DNA of 5,497 nucleotides, from assembly GCA_023473845.1 (NCBI GenBank), contig JAMCYA010000017.1, forward strand, positions 1 through 5,497, given 5' to 3'. The stretch is from Patescibacteria group bacterium (GTDB taxonomy: Bacteria > Patescibacteriota > Doudnabacteria > UBA920). The translations under genes were made by a program, and so were the position numbers. How positions within the stretch are numbered: position 1 is the stretch's first letter; each line of letters opens with the position of its first letter. Of the stretch, positions 4,730 through 5,497 are shown in pieces. Under the pieces are notes generated by a model that saw nothing but the letters and a program-made list of their open reading frames with translations, had not been told where the DNA came from and made no database searches.

Positions 4730-4770
4730 AAAAAACACCTGTATTTAACAGGTGCCTTTTGTATGACTCC
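4730..4770 (-). terminator. Strong intrinsic terminator downstream of rsgA
   Basis: CACCTG (4736-4741) pairs with CAGGTG (4749-4754) around a 7-nt loop. On the minus strand the stem extends with G-T and A-T pairs and ends in six T residues (4735-4730); on the plus strand it is followed by CC and TTTT, so it may work both ways. It lies about 95 nt after the rsgA stop. The box GGAGTCATA (minus strand, 4770-4762) precedes it, matching the terminator at 3605-3639. Confidence 0.82.
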
Positions 4771-4784
4771 CCAATCATAATAGC

Positions 4785-4790
4785 ATTATA
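4785..4790 (-). promoter_or_regulatory. Candidate -10 element upstream of the three-helix membrane protein gene
   Basis: A perfect TATAAT on the minus strand, with transcription starting near 4778. No convincing -35 is seen at 16-18 nt. A transcript from here would pass through the 4736-4754 terminator hairpin before reaching the ATG at 4721, so its use for that gene is uncertain. Confidence 0.3.
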
Positions 4791-4847
4791 GCCGTATTAT
4801 CCGATAAGGCTTACATGAAAAATCTGTGGCAGAAATTTAGCTAAATA

Positions 4848-5497
4848 TTAAAAATTTTTATGCCCGAAATCTTTTAACTCTTTCTTTGCCTTCTTTATAA
4901 ACTTCCCGAACCGACGGTTTTTTTCTCTTTTTTCAACATCGCTCATCTCATTGAAATTGGCTTCCCTTTTGAGATTGAGATAATTGGAATGCTTCTCTCC
5001 GTCCAGGCTGCCCGATTTTACCGCTTGTAAAACTGCGCAGCCTGGTTCGTGAGTATGGGTGCAGTCAGTAAATTTACATCTTTGGGCTAAGGCGGTAATT
5101 TCGTCAAAAAAAGTATCAATTCCTTGGCTGGAATCAGCCATCCCGACTTCGCGCATGCCCGGATTATCAATCACGATTCCGCCGTTTTCCAAAAAATACA
5201 TTTGCCTGCCTGTGGTAACATGCTTGCCTCTGCCTGAATAGGAACTAATATCCCCGGTTTTTACTACGACTTCGCCAAGTAATTTATTGATTAATGACGA
5301 CTTGCCAACTCCGGACGAACCAAGGAAACAATACGTTTTGCCTTTGGCGAGACAGCTCTTTAACTCATTAAGCCCTTCGTCGGTTTTAGCGCTGGTTGAA
5401 ACGATATCGATATCGGGGAGCCTATTTCTCAGCTGGGTCAATTTCCCTTCCAATTCTTGCTGGGAAAGCAGGTCAATTTTATTTAAAATGATTGCCG
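4848..5497 (-). CDS. rsgA: Ribosome small-subunit assembly GTPase RsgA (YjeQ), N-terminus cut off by window edge
   Basis: The C-terminal 215 residues are visible; the frame is open to the right edge, so the N-terminal OB-fold and the start of the GTPase domain lie outside. The motifs come in the circularly permuted order unique to this family: G4 NKID (visible residues 5-8), G5 SAK (35-37), P-loop GSSGVGKS (59-66), a G2 loop GRGKHVTTGRQ (88-98) and G3 DNPG (110-113). The C-terminal zinc site follows, C-x4-C-x-H-x5-C (Cys140, Cys145, His147, Cys153) within CKFTDCTHTHEPGC, and then a basic helical tail (REKNRRFGKFIKKAKKELKDFG). RsgA binds the immature 30S subunit near the decoding region, checks late 16S rRNA maturation and leaves on GTP hydrolysis. 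The TTG at 5453 is not the true start, because the essential NKID motif lies upstream of it. The stop is followed by a strong terminator. Confidence 0.95.
   Translation of the reverse strand, partial: AIILNKIDLLSQQELEGKLTQLRNRLPDIDIVSTSAKTDEGLNELKSCLAKGKTYCFLGSSGVGKSSLINKLLGEVVVKTGDISSYSGRGKHVTTGRQMYFLENGGIVIDNPGMREVGMADSSQGIDTFFDEITALAQRCKFTDCTHTHEPGCAVLQAVKSGSLDGEKHSNYLNLKREANFNEMSDVEKREKNRRFGKFIKKAKKELKDFGHKNF

Noticed and set aside
4835..4846. Palindrome ATTTAGCTAAAT just after the rsgA stop
   Set aside because: It is AT-rich and short, without a T run, and a strong terminator follows about 80 nt later; probably chance.
5059..5241. Plus-strand 60-residue frame inside rsgA
   Set aside because: It is antisense to the conserved P-loop to zinc-site region of RsgA.
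1..5497. A CRISPR array, insertion sequence, toxin-antitoxin pair or defence system
   Set aside because: No regularly spaced repeats, terminal inverted repeats, transposase, nuclease or typical paired small genes were found on either strand.

Overview
The window looks like a gene-dense chromosomal segment from a bacterium with small, simply built genes. It is probably a member of the Candidate Phyla Radiation (Patescibacteria). This is inference. It rests on the type of membrane fusion protein (a short adaptor with a beta-rich insert in its coiled coil), the compact YdeI/OmpD-associated protein ending in a CC-x3-C-x-H motif, several leaders with weak or no Shine-Dalgarno sequence, and many short orphan membrane and secreted proteins. 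No rRNA, tRNA, CRISPR array, transposase or phage gene was seen.

Left part (1-1458): two genes on the minus strand, a MarR-family repressor followed 17 nt later by a periplasmic-adaptor/HlyD-like membrane fusion protein that runs off the left edge. They look like a self-regulated efflux operon, with the ABC ATPase and permease presumably beyond the edge. The marR promoter is a textbook TTGACA-N17-TATACT, overlapped by nested inverted repeats. Forty bases away a divergent promoter (TTGACC-N17-TATACT) faces right towards an ABC-F ATPase gene (1458-2924). Its very short leader carries a palindrome at the start point and a terminator-like hairpin.

Middle part (2925-3660): an 89-nt convergent gap, then a minus-strand lipoprotein of unknown function, then a roughly 155-nt spacer holding a bidirectional terminator.

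Right part (3661-5497): all genes are on the minus strand. In transcription order these are the C-terminal two thirds of the ribosome-assembly GTPase RsgA (cut by the right edge), a strong bidirectional terminator, a three-helix membrane protein of unknown function, a 51-residue two-helix membrane protein, and a YdeI/OmdA-like protein closed by a second terminator. The two terminators share the same upstream box and hairpin design. RsgA and the ABC-F protein both act on the ribosome, and the MarR/adaptor pair suggests drug or stress export. The remaining genes have no clear functional link. I did not find a convincing new multi-gene system. The most interesting items are the divergent regulatory region, the adaptor insert, the unlisted 51-residue protein and the paired terminator modules.
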